From NCBI GenBank assembly GCA_001871445.1, contig MNVD01000004.1:1-34269 (forward strand): a stretch of DNA of 34,269 nucleotides, in the 5' to 3' direction. The notes under the pieces are model-generated. The model ran no database searches and was not told where the DNA came from. It was given only the letters and a program-made list of their open reading frames with translations. This document shows, one piece after another, positions 17,824-26,341 of this stretch (its first letter is position 1; the number at the start of each line of letters is the position of its first letter). This DNA comes from Candidatus Magasanikbacteria bacterium CG1_02_41_34. GTDB taxonomy: Bacteria > Patescibacteriota > Patescibacteriia > Magasanikbacterales > UBA922. Position numbers and translations under genes: made by a program.

Positions 17824-19308
17824 TTATACATTCTTCAAAAATCTATAGATCTCCACCATCGCCATGGTATCGAGGGCACAGTATTCGAGCAGATCTCGTG
17901 CTATCTCGTCTTTCTCTGTTTGTGAGGTGTTTTTATCTATCATCTTTTCCCATCGCTCTACTGCCTGATCTCCTTTTTGAATACCCAGCGCTTTGTAGGT
18001 GAGTGTTGGGACGATCACTGGCAACACATTTTTTATACTCGCACTTCCCTTGAATCGTGCATCGACATAATAATTTTTTGAAAATATGGTCATGAGATCA
18101 AACATGCGGTCATTGAGTCCCATGAGAAATTCTGCATGATCGGGATGGAGTTCTGCGAGTTTGTCATTGCGCTGTGACTCATACGACTTATACCAAGAGA
18201 TCACAGTTCCTTCATCATCAAAATCTTTTCTCATGCGTTCTACCAGTGGACGAGTCAGATCACGCTCTGGCTCTGTCACAAGATATTCTTTGTGTTCAAG
18301 TGTGCCATCTTCGTGGAGTGTGTGCAGTGAATATTGAAATGGCACTTGTTCGTATGCACCAAAGCCGTCAAAGCGTGGGATCGCGCTCGAGTATCCTTCG
18401 TAATCAAAAAATTGTAATGGAAATACCAATGTACCGAGAAGTTTTTTTATACTTGCGGTATCGACGAGTGGCTCTCCTGCCATGTACGCATCATACTGTG
18501 ATTTTTTTGCGCCTTTCAATGCTTCGGGATTGTCGATATCATCGAGCGCATATATCCCGCGATCGATCCAATCAAAAAATATATTTTTGCTTCCCCCGAT
18601 ACGATTGATATCGTGGACAGAATACTCTGGGACCTTTGGATTGGAATAGTGAAATGTCGTACACTGTGCATTCCTCCCGCGATACAGACATTCGCAGTTT
18701 TTTTCTTCGTCCATTGCCATGTATGCCTGTATATCTATCATTTGATCTCCTACTCCCTGCTCTGCCTTTCGGACTTCCTTTGTGAGGTCTGCAATAACAA
18801 AAAGCTCTGTATAATCCAGCGCCCCTTTTTGTCGATACTCTCCATTCAGATGGATCACCCCTGCCTTTACTATCTTTAGTCCAGTTTTTTCCAGTACAAT
18901 TTTTTGGAAGGCGAGATCATTCACATGATGATGAGGAATAGTTCGCTTCACGGCATTGGTCGCTTTTACTTCGTACAGTTCCCATCCGGTCTGTTCGTCA
19001 TTCCACCGGAGGATATCTGCCTGTACAAAAAATTCGTTGTATGAAAATGCTGTCTGAAACAGAATATGTGGTTTTGTCGCAAGGATCTCTTTTGTAATAG
19101 GGACAGCATTCATACCGACGACATCGATCAGCTGTCCGCCTGGAAACAAATTCCGTGCTGCCTCATCTGCAATATTCCCCTCTTCGATAATTTTCTTTTC
19201 AAATTCAGAAAGTTCCACATCTTGAAAAAGCTTTGGCTTATGTTTTTTTAGCCAGAGATTTTTTTTGCAGTAGGTGTATTCGAGGTAGTCGGTTTTTGTG
19301 ATATGCAT
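17824..19308 (-). CDS. DUF2779 protein: Cas4-like PD-(D/E)XK module plus DEDD-type RNase H-like exonuclease domain
   Basis: YTYCKKNLWLKKHKP, QADIL...WELYEVKA, CECLYRGRNAQC; FFDYEGY ... YCALDTMAMVEIYRFL. Confidence 0.8.
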   Translation of the reverse strand: MHITKTDYLEYTYCKKNLWLKKHKPKLFQDVELSEFEKKIIEEGNIADEAARNLFPGGQLIDVVGMNAVPITKEILATKPHILFQTAFSYNEFFVQADILRWNDEQTGWELYEVKATNAVKRTIPHHHVNDLAFQKIVLEKTGLKIVKAGVIHLNGEYRQKGALDYTELFVIADLTKEVRKAEQGVGDQMIDIQAYMAMDEEKNCECLYRGRNAQCTTFHYSNPKVPEYSVHDINRIGGSKNIFFDWIDRGIYALDDIDNPEALKGAKKSQYDAYMAGEPLVDTASIKKLLGTLVFPLQFFDYEGYSSAIPRFDGFGAYEQVPFQYSLHTLHEDGTLEHKEYLVTEPERDLTRPLVERMRKDFDDEGTVISWYKSYESQRNDKLAELHPDHAEFLMGLNDRMFDLMTIFSKNYYVDARFKGSASIKNVLPVIVPTLTYKALGIQKGDQAVERWEKMIDKNTSQTEKDEIARDLLEYCALDTMAMVEIYRFLKNV

Positions 19309-19362
19309 GCTATTTTTTTACTATTTTGAATACAATTCTCTACCGAATATTTCATTTAGCCA

Positions 19363-20100
19363 TTATACTTTTTGAAAGACAAATAAATGTTCGTGCATGA
19401 TAAGTAAAAAATTCAAATCTTTTGATTTATTCACCCAAAAACCTGTAGCCTTACAATTGTGCTGTTTTTTTATAATATCTTCTTTCAATACAAACCCTTG
19501 TTTCAAAAATTTTTCCATAATCTTGAACGCCATGGGTTGATACATTTTGTTTCTTCTAGTATCTCCCATGAGTATGGCACAGTATTTCCCTTTTTTGAGT
19601 ACACGGTATAGTTCGCTCGCTACTTTTTCCATTTCATCGCAGAATGTATCGATATCATGAATACTTGATAAATCTTCTTCTATCTTTCCTTCACTATATT
19701 TTATAATGTCGGCGTATGGAGGATGTGTAAGAACAAAATCAATCTCCTCATTTTTTATAAAATCCATTTTTCTGGCATCACATTTTTTAATTCTCTGCTT
19801 TGCATTATTATCTACGTCAAATTGCAAAGATTTTTTTGTTCGTTCGAGTGCCTCCTCATTTACATCAATACACGTGATATGTCTATTCAAAATTTTTGCT
19901 TCTATCGCAGTCGTACCTCCCCCGATCATACAATCAAGTAAATGATCGCTCTCTTTTGAATACCGCAAAATCAAATTACGCACCACTTCTGGTGCCCAAT
20001 TTCCCCTCCAATCTGATTTGTGCGTTGCCCACTTTCCGCGTCTTGGGAAAGACCAGACTGTCGTACATTCCAAATCAAATTTATCTGGATGAAGTTCCAT
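19363..20100 (-). CDS. DNA methyltransferase, N4/N6 amino type
   Basis: TTVWSFPRRGKWATHKSDWRGNWAPEVVRNLILRYS, LDCMIGGGTTAIEAKIL, VLTHPPYADIIKYS. Confidence 0.85.
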   Translation of the reverse strand: MELHPDKFDLECTTVWSFPRRGKWATHKSDWRGNWAPEVVRNLILRYSKESDHLLDCMIGGGTTAIEAKILNRHITCIDVNEEALERTKKSLQFDVDNNAKQRIKKCDARKMDFIKNEEIDFVLTHPPYADIIKYSEGKIEEDLSSIHDIDTFCDEMEKVASELYRVLKKGKYCAILMGDTRRNKMYQPMAFKIMEKFLKQGFVLKEDIIKKQHNCKATGFWVNKSKDLNFLLIMHEHLFVFQKV

Positions 20101-20197
20101 ACAATATATGTGTATTTTCTATACAAATTATAGTTATTCAATCAATCCTTCCAACCCATCTTCAACAAACTTGGTATACTTTGAAGAATAATGTCAA

Positions 20198-20217
20198 GGA
20201 TCCAAATATTTGGATCC
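20198..20217. repeat. Perfect 20-bp palindrome GGATCCAAATATTTGGATCC between endonuclease and methylase genes
   Basis: Sequence equals its own reverse complement. Confidence 0.9.
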
Positions 20218-20235
20218 AAACATCTTGCCCACACC

Positions 20236-20757
20236 CTATTTAGGAACTGGTAATCCCAGTTTTTGCAGAGGTAAATATTTAAAATAATACTGACAACCTA
20301 CAGATATTATGTAATCAAGCACATCTTTATATCCTGGTTTTCTAAACCAATCACTTAATATATAAATATATTCTACCTCTATATTTAGAGGCGCTAATAA
20401 TTTAGCATATTGTTTTCTCTTGAAATCACAGGTTTGAAGTTTTTCATCTACAGAACCAGCAACTTTTTGGAATTTTACTTCTATGACAAACAAGGTATTA
20501 TTGGTAACTACGTAAAGAGCTTCATCTGGAAGTAATTTTTTAGATAATATTTTCTTATAATCTACACCTCTAGTTTCTAAATATTTGTACAAACCGTTCT
20601 TTTTCAAACTTTTTGCAACTTCTTTTTTTTCATAATAAATAATAGAATTTTTTACTTCATATCCTTTTTTGGATTTTAACAACTCTAGAATATCAATTTC
20701 TTTTTCAAAATTGAGACCTGTCATTGTGTTTCCACCGCCAAAACCATTTTCTTTCAT
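20236..20757 (-). CDS. Putative type II restriction endonuclease (PD-(D/E)XK)
   Basis: NGFGGGNTMTGLNFEKE N-terminus; LPDEALYVVTNNTLFVIEVKFQKVAGSVDEKLQTCDFKRKQY; adjacent methylases. Confidence 0.75.
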   Translation of the reverse strand: MKENGFGGGNTMTGLNFEKEIDILELLKSKKGYEVKNSIIYYEKKEVAKSLKKNGLYKYLETRGVDYKKILSKKLLPDEALYVVTNNTLFVIEVKFQKVAGSVDEKLQTCDFKRKQYAKLLAPLNIEVEYIYILSDWFRKPGYKDVLDYIISVGCQYYFKYLPLQKLGLPVPK

Positions 20758-20762
20758 AAAAT

Positions 20763-21737
20763 CTAATAATTAACAACCAAAACCTCTTTTATCTTCCCTC
20801 TCCCAGAAGCCTTTGAATTAATATTCCTCCCCGCACTCACTTTATGCAATTTTATTTTTTTATCAATTCCAGAATAGAGTTTATTGATAAACGGTGTATC
20901 CGAATTGGAAAGCATAACAAAACAACCTCGTTTGTGAAGTTCTACAAATGTATCTCGCAATGCTTCTTGTTCTTTTTCAAAAAAACCCTCTGATGTGTAC
21001 CCTGTGAAATTTGATGTTCTATTTACTGGATAGTATGGCGGATCAAAATACACAAAATCCCCTTTTTTTGCTTTTTTTAAGACATATTTATAATCACGAT
21101 GTTGTATCGTAACGTGCTGCAATGCTTTTGAAACTTTACGCAAATTTTCTGCATCACAAATAAGAGGATTATTATATCTTCCAAAAGGAACATTGAATCC
21201 ACCTGAGCTATTCACTCTGTACATACCATTGAACCCCGTACGATTGAGATAAATGAACCGAGAAGCAATCTGTACATCAGAGAGAGATTCTACCTTTTTT
21301 GATCGTATGTTCAAATAATATTCTTTTTCGTATACATGTTTTTTCAATGAACGGATGAGCGCTTCTACATCATTTTTAATAACGTTGTACGTTGTTACTA
21401 ATTCAAAATTCAAATCTGACAAAATAGCTTTTTTTGGTAACAAATCAAAAAACACAGCGCCACCTCCTGCGAAAGGTTCAAAGTACGTATTATGTATTGG
21501 ATCAAAATCATGAGGTGGATATAAATCCATCTCTCTAAACTGTTTCAAAAGCTGCCGCTTTCCTCCTACCCACTTTACAAAAGGTTTTGGTCTGTCTTTT
21601 ATAATGTTTGATATCTTTTCTGTATCGATATCCCCATCAGATGCTAAAAGCAAACTTTGAGCAAAGATAATATTTATATCAAATTTTTCTGTAATTTCTA
21701 ATACTTTTGTTTTTTCTTTGATTTTCATATGTCTCAA
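20763..21737 (-). CDS. DNA adenine methylase, D12 class (Dam-like)
   Basis: KPFVKWVGGKRQLL, YFEPFAGGGAVFFDL, FIYLNRTGFNGMYRVNSSGGFNVPFG, FVYFDPPYYPVN. Confidence 0.93.
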   Translation of the reverse strand: MRHMKIKEKTKVLEITEKFDINIIFAQSLLLASDGDIDTEKISNIIKDRPKPFVKWVGGKRQLLKQFREMDLYPPHDFDPIHNTYFEPFAGGGAVFFDLLPKKAILSDLNFELVTTYNVIKNDVEALIRSLKKHVYEKEYYLNIRSKKVESLSDVQIASRFIYLNRTGFNGMYRVNSSGGFNVPFGRYNNPLICDAENLRKVSKALQHVTIQHRDYKYVLKKAKKGDFVYFDPPYYPVNRTSNFTGYTSEGFFEKEQEALRDTFVELHKRGCFVMLSNSDTPFINKLYSGIDKKIKLHKVSAGRNINSKASGRGKIKEVLVVNY

Positions 21738-21992
21738 TTACTTGTGTGTATATATTACTAGATATACTTTGCATTGTCCATGAAAAACGCATAATACAGC
21801 AGAGTTTAGGCAAAAATGCCTATATACACAGAAAATATACTCGTGACATATTGTGTTACCAAGTTTTTGAATATCTACACATACAAAATGAACATAGGAG
21901 ATGTATCATTCTGTTCAAAAGAAAAAAATGCCTTTATTAAGGCAAATTTTTCTGATACATATTACTTTTATACAGGAAAAAATCTCGAATGA

Positions 21993-22223
21993 TTAGAGTT
22001 CTTCCATACCACTTTCAGTTTCAACATATGGTTGAAGGTCATACATTGGTTTCTTTTTCATGAAGACCTTGTTCCAAAAATAAAAGAATGCTGTAAAAAT
22101 AGCAACGGCAAAATTGAGATCCCAGAACACAGTCAGAAGAGTCGCGCCAATTATCACAAACATTTCTACATTCGATACAAATATTTTTTCATCATCTTGT
22201 GAAGAAAAAAAGTTATGAATCAT
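21993..22223 (-). CDS. Small membrane protein, unknown
   Basis: MIHNFFSSQDDEKIFVSNVEMFVIIGATLLTVFWDLNFAVAIFTAFFYFW; track ORF extends upstream to 22316 but hairpin/SD placement favours 22223. Confidence 0.5.
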   Translation of the reverse strand: MIHNFFSSQDDEKIFVSNVEMFVIIGATLLTVFWDLNFAVAIFTAFFYFWNKVFMKKKPMYDLQPYVETESGMEEL

Positions 22224-22314
22224 CTCAGCCGGCTCCATAGTCCCGCAGGGCTGTGGAGTCAAACTGCTACAATAGATATAGCGATAGTACCCCTTCCCCT
22301 TGAACTCGTCAAAC

Positions 22315-22343
22315 AAAAATCAGCGTATATAGCTGATTTTTTT
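22315..22343. terminator. Intrinsic terminator-like hairpin
   Basis: aaaaatcagcgtatatagctgattttttt. Confidence 0.75.
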
Positions 22344-22346
22344 GAG

Positions 22347-22418
22347 CTCCGAGGACAGGATTCGAACCTGTGACATCAGCGTTAACAGCGCTGCGTTCTA
22401 CCACTGAACTACCTCGGA
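22347..22418 (-). tRNA. tRNA-Asn (anticodon GTT), CCA not encoded
   Basis: RC TCCGAGGTAGTTCAGTGGTAGAACGCAGCGCTGTTAACGCTGATGTCACAGGTTCGAATCCTGTCCTCGGAG folds as a cloverleaf. Confidence 0.93.
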
Positions 22419-22455
22419 ATATTGTATGAATTGCTATGACAAGAGGATACCACTA

Positions 22456-22485
22456 TCCGCCCAAGGGGGATCCACCTTGGGCGGA
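22456..22485. repeat. Intergenic hairpin: 11-bp perfect stem tccgcccaagg/ccttgggcgga
   Basis: Arms 22456-22466 and 22475-22485, 8-nt loop. Confidence 0.85.
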
Positions 22486-22514
22486 AACTACCTCGGAAAA
22501 ATCTATGAGAATCA

Positions 22515-22580
22515 AAACGTCCCTTTCGGGACGTAGCAATTTCATTGTTGTACATGAAACCTACATCCCGAGGGGCGTAT
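22515..22580. repeat. Nested palindromic element (inverted pair of hairpins)
   Basis: acgtccctttcgggacgtag ... tttcattgttgtacatgaaa ... ctacatcccgaggggcgt. Confidence 0.6.
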
Positions 22581-22666
22581 TCAAATTATTATTGGTATTG
22601 AATGTGTGTTTCATAGTAGACGTACTATATACGAGGAAATGAGATGGGTCAAGGACCTTATACACA

Positions 22667-22963
22667 TTAAGAACGATATTCCATATATCCGCCTTCCATA
22701 TTCGTCACATCGGTATAGCCCATCATCTGCATGAATGTGGCAGCAATCAGACTTCTGCTCCCTGTCGCACAATAGATCACCACAGGTGTATGTTTGTCTG
22801 GAATGATATTTTCTATCTGTGCCTGGACAGCACTGACAGAAAGCTGTATCGACCCGTCGATATGTCCCCCATCCCATTCTGATTTTGTGCGAACATCCAA
22901 AAGAAAAAAATCTTCTCCATTCTTTTGCATCTCTTTAAATTCTTCTACAGATATGTTTTTCAT
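22667..22963 (-). CDS. Rhodanese-like domain protein
   Basis: FFLLDVRTKSEWDGGHIDGSIQL, VVIYCATGSRSLIAA. Confidence 0.9.
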   Translation of the reverse strand: MKNISVEEFKEMQKNGEDFFLLDVRTKSEWDGGHIDGSIQLSVSAVQAQIENIIPDKHTPVVIYCATGSRSLIAATFMQMMGYTDVTNMEGGYMEYRS

Positions 22964-23038
22964 AGATTCTTTTATAGGCCGCCACTATACCTGCTCCATA
23001 AAAATCTATCAAGAGTGTATAAGTCTAGCTCTTTGTTC

Positions 23039-24022
23039 TTATCGAATCCCAACCATCTTCCTCACATCCGCCAATGTCTTATTTGCAATCTCACTCGCAC
23101 GATGTGCGCCATTGATAAGAATATCTGCAATTTCATTGTGATTCTCGAGGAGTTCTTTTCTGCGTGTTCGGAATGATTCAAAGTGTGTACTGATAGCATC
23201 GCCAACAGCCTTTTTCAAATCGCCATATCGAATCGACCCATCTTTTTCTGCAGCAACAAATGATTTGTATGAAGCATCTGTGCTGAAATTTTCAAGAAGC
23301 AACAATAAATTTTCTACGCCCAGTGAACCTTCGCCACCTTCTGTCGCTGTCACCGCTTTTTTCAATTTCTTTTCTATCACGGCTGGCTCATCTGCAAGTT
23401 CTATCACATGTCCCATGCCTTTGCTCTTGCTCATTTTACTCGTTGGTTCGAGGAGACTCTTGATCCTCGGTGTTTTTGTCAGGACGGCTTTTGGTTCCTT
23501 GAAAAAATCTCCATATCGCTTGTTGAATTTCTTTGCAATGTCGCACGTGAGTTCGAGGTGCTGTATCTGATCATCGCCTACTGGCACAGCTTCTGGTTTG
23601 TAGAGCAGAATGTCCGCTGCCATGAGGGCTGGATAGGTGAAAAGGCCAGCATTGATATTTTTTTCTTGTGACACTGACTTGTCTTTGAACTGCGTCATGC
23701 GTTCGAGCTCTGCAATTGACGTCACACAATCAAATATCCACCCAAGCTCGGTATGGGCAGGCACATGCGACTGGACAAACAATGTTGATGTTTCGGGATC
23801 AATCCCTGCAGCGAGAATTTCTGCTGCGAGCATGGTGATCTGACGACGTCGTTCTTCTGCCGTCATGTCGCCAGTGAGCGAATGCAAGTCTGCAATAAAA
23901 AAATAACAGTCGTACTTGCCACTATTCTGAAGATCTACCCAATGCTTCAACGCACCAAGATAATTTCCAATATGAAGATTCCCTGTTGGCTGCATGCCTG
24001 ACAAAATAATTGGTTTTTTCAT
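23039..24022 (-). CDS. trpS: Tryptophan--tRNA ligase
   Basis: SGMQPTGNLHIGNYLGAL, KMSKSKG, VPVGDDQIQHLELT. Confidence 0.97.
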   Translation of the reverse strand: MKKPIILSGMQPTGNLHIGNYLGALKHWVDLQNSGKYDCYFFIADLHSLTGDMTAEERRRQITMLAAEILAAGIDPETSTLFVQSHVPAHTELGWIFDCVTSIAELERMTQFKDKSVSQEKNINAGLFTYPALMAADILLYKPEAVPVGDDQIQHLELTCDIAKKFNKRYGDFFKEPKAVLTKTPRIKSLLEPTSKMSKSKGMGHVIELADEPAVIEKKLKKAVTATEGGEGSLGVENLLLLLENFSTDASYKSFVAAEKDGSIRYGDLKKAVGDAISTHFESFRTRRKELLENHNEIADILINGAHRASEIANKTLADVRKMVGIR

Positions 24023-24080
24023 AAAAAGACAATGAGTGATTATACTATGATGCGGTGAAACAACTGTAACAAAATATACC

Positions 24081-25244
24081 CTACTTCACAAGATACGCGC
24101 GCAATGCAGCAATCGATGCTCTGAGCTCTGTTGCCGTCTCACCAAAAGAACATCGCACATAGCCGTCCATACCAAATGCCACTCCTGGGACCATCGCAAC
24201 ATTGGCGTCCGCCAACACACTGGTACAAAATGCTGCAGAATCTGTCTCTGCACTCCCAAACGTAGCAATAGGGAAAAACTGATATAACCCAGACATCGCT
24301 GGCATCAGAGACACACCAAATGCATCGGTGAATGCCTGACAAAAGACATCGCGACGTGCCTGCATCTCAGCACAATGCGTTGGGACAATCTCATCTGCCA
24401 CCTGAATACCTGCGAGAGCAGCCCACTGCGATATGGTACTCGCGCCAGACGTCGTCTGTCCTTGGAGTGTCGTGAGCACACGAATAATCTCTTCATCGGC
24501 AAACACAAATCCTACTCGCCATCCTGTCATCGCAAAATGCTTTGACACACTCTGCACGACAATCACTCTATCGGTATGTTCTGCAAATGATGCACACGAT
24601 ATATATTCGGCTCCATCATATACCAGACCACTGTAAACTTCGTCAGAGATAATACGAATGTCATGCCCCGCTGCGACGTCGAGTATTGCCTGCAATTCTT
24701 CGGTGGTATACAACACGCCTGTAGGATTTGAACCATTATTCAAGATCAGTACTTTTGTATGTGGTGTGATATGCATTTCAATATCTGTTGGCAGTACTTT
24801 CCATCCACGCGCTTCTATGGTTGCGATCACCACTGGCGTCGCACCTGCCATTTCTACCTGACTTATATATGACACCCAATATGGTGCAACAATCAACGCT
24901 TCGTCTCCCGGTGACAACAATGTATCGAAAAGTAAACTCACACCATGCTTTCCTCCTGCGGTGACGATGGTCTCGGCACGAGAAAAATGAGTACCATACG
25001 TCGTATTCATCCACACCGCAGCGGCATCACGAAGCGCTGGAATCCCCGCAACAGGCCCATAATGTGTCTTGCCTGTACGAATCGCCTGATATGCTGCATC
25101 ACCAATTATCGCTGGTGTATCGAGCATTGGTTCGCCAGCACTCAAATTGTAGACACGCTCCCCAGCAGCACGCTTTTCGAGTGCAAGACTGTTCACGGCC
25201 ACCGTGAGTGATGGAGAAATATGTGTACGAGCAGAAAAATGCAT
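24081..25244 (-). CDS. Pyridoxal-phosphate aminotransferase class I/II (AspC-like)
   Basis: NLSAGEPMLDTP, ILNNGSNPTGVLYT, ISDEVYSGLVYDG, SVSKHFAMTGWRVG. Confidence 0.93.
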   Translation of the reverse strand: MHFSARTHISPSLTVAVNSLALEKRAAGERVYNLSAGEPMLDTPAIIGDAAYQAIRTGKTHYGPVAGIPALRDAAAVWMNTTYGTHFSRAETIVTAGGKHGVSLLFDTLLSPGDEALIVAPYWVSYISQVEMAGATPVVIATIEARGWKVLPTDIEMHITPHTKVLILNNGSNPTGVLYTTEELQAILDVAAGHDIRIISDEVYSGLVYDGAEYISCASFAEHTDRVIVVQSVSKHFAMTGWRVGFVFADEEIIRVLTTLQGQTTSGASTISQWAALAGIQVADEIVPTHCAEMQARRDVFCQAFTDAFGVSLMPAMSGLYQFFPIATFGSAETDSAAFCTSVLADANVAMVPGVAFGMDGYVRCSFGETATELRASIAALRAYLVK

Positions 25245-25249
25245 AAAAA

Positions 25250-25462
25250 TTATTGTTCATCCACAACATTGTACGGTGGTTTCACCGGAATGAAGGAATG
25301 TCCAAGAATATATAAAATAACAAAAGGAAACACGCCCGTGGCGAGAAGGAGTACTAAAAATATAATACGAATAACCGTTGGATCCAGATTGACATAGTCA
25401 CCAATCCCCGCAAGAATCCCAAACAGTATTCCTTTTTTTGTATTTCGATATAGTTTTTTCAT
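25250..25462 (-). CDS. PspC domain protein
   Basis: KKLYRNTKKGILFGILAGIGDYVNLDPTVIRIIFLVLLLATG. Confidence 0.85.
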   Translation of the reverse strand: MKKLYRNTKKGILFGILAGIGDYVNLDPTVIRIIFLVLLLATGVFPFVILYILGHSFIPVKPPYNVVDEQ

Positions 25463-25514
25463 ACCAGTACTCTAGCAAGAATAGAAGACGAAAACAAGAT
25501 TTTTTGGTGAGAAT

Positions 25515-25540
25515 GCGGGCGTTTCCAAAGAAACGCCCGC
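25515..25540. terminator. Strong hairpin, likely terminator
   Basis: gcgggcgtttccaaagaaacgcccgc. Confidence 0.7.
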
Positions 25541-25603
25541 ACCCCCTCTAGTGATGAATCCAGAATGACCACGCGACGCATGGTCATTCAATGTACGGAA
25601 TTC

Positions 25604-25807
25604 TCACCTGTACATCATCGCATGAAGCTGAAGCTCGTAAGCCCGCTGTCCATCCAATGCTCCAACAACATCGGTCATGTTCAACCCCAGGACCTCCTGA
25701 AGTTGATCTAGTTCCTCCGGCTTTTTCCCCGTATACACAGCGATATGCCGCAAGTACCAAAGCAGTTCGAGACACCGAATGAGATGCGATTGTTGTGTAG
25801 CAAACAT
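25604..25807 (-). CDS. Small hypothetical protein
   Basis: MFATQQSHLIRCLELLWYLRHIAVYTGKKPEELDQLQEVLGLNMTDVVGALDGQRAYELQLHAMMYR; gaggggg SD upstream; flanked by hairpins. Confidence 0.6.
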   Translation of the reverse strand: MFATQQSHLIRCLELLWYLRHIAVYTGKKPEELDQLQEVLGLNMTDVVGALDGQRAYELQLHAMMYR

Positions 25808-25836
25808 GTGTACCCCCTCAAAGCATGATTGTTGAC

Positions 25837-25870
25837 ACAAGATATGTCCCCTCTTTTTTTCATATCTTGT
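25837..25870. promoter_or_regulatory. 10-bp perfect inverted repeat upstream of the 25604-25807 ORF
   Basis: acaagatatg ... catatcttgt with 14-nt loop. Confidence 0.55.
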
Positions 25871-25877
25871 ACCAACA

Positions 25878-25903
25878 AAAAACTGCCCTCCTGAGCAGTT
25901 TTT
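25878..25903. terminator. Intrinsic terminator-like hairpin
   Basis: aaaaactgccctcctgagcagttttt. Confidence 0.75.
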
Positions 25904-26057
25904 CTAGATGTTGGGATACCAAACAAACTACTCAGGAAATGGGCAGAAAATAAAACCAGAAAAAGTAGCTTGTTCGTGAAATATTCATATACGTTTTGTA
26001 TGAGTCTACTCTACTATGTAGCGTACGATTGGTCAAAGTGGTGTGTGGATAACAAAG

Positions 26058-26276
26058 TTATTTGCTATCATCTTTGTCTTCATCCCTCATTGGAATTTCC
26101 AATACACCAAAATCATCTTCTCCAGGGTTTTCTCCCATATCTTTTCCTCCCACAGGTTCCCCACCAATATTTCCAATATATACACGTGAAGAAGGTACTG
26201 CTGCTGGCTTTTCTCTAGACAAACCATCCGAAGGTTCTTCAATATACAATGGCACACCTTCACTATGTTCTCCCAT
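26058..26276 (-). CDS. Small acidic, low-complexity hypothetical protein
   Basis: MGEHSEGVPLYIEEPSDGLSREKPAAVPSSRVYIGNIGGEPVGGKDMGENPGEDDFGVLEIPMRDEDKDDSK; SD GGGAG near start. Confidence 0.45.
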   Translation of the reverse strand: MGEHSEGVPLYIEEPSDGLSREKPAAVPSSRVYIGNIGGEPVGGKDMGENPGEDDFGVLEIPMRDEDKDDSK

Positions 26277-26341
26277 ACAAAAAATGTTTATTATCCCACA
26301 AGGCGAGATCACGTCTCTGTGGGATTTATGGCTAATTGATT

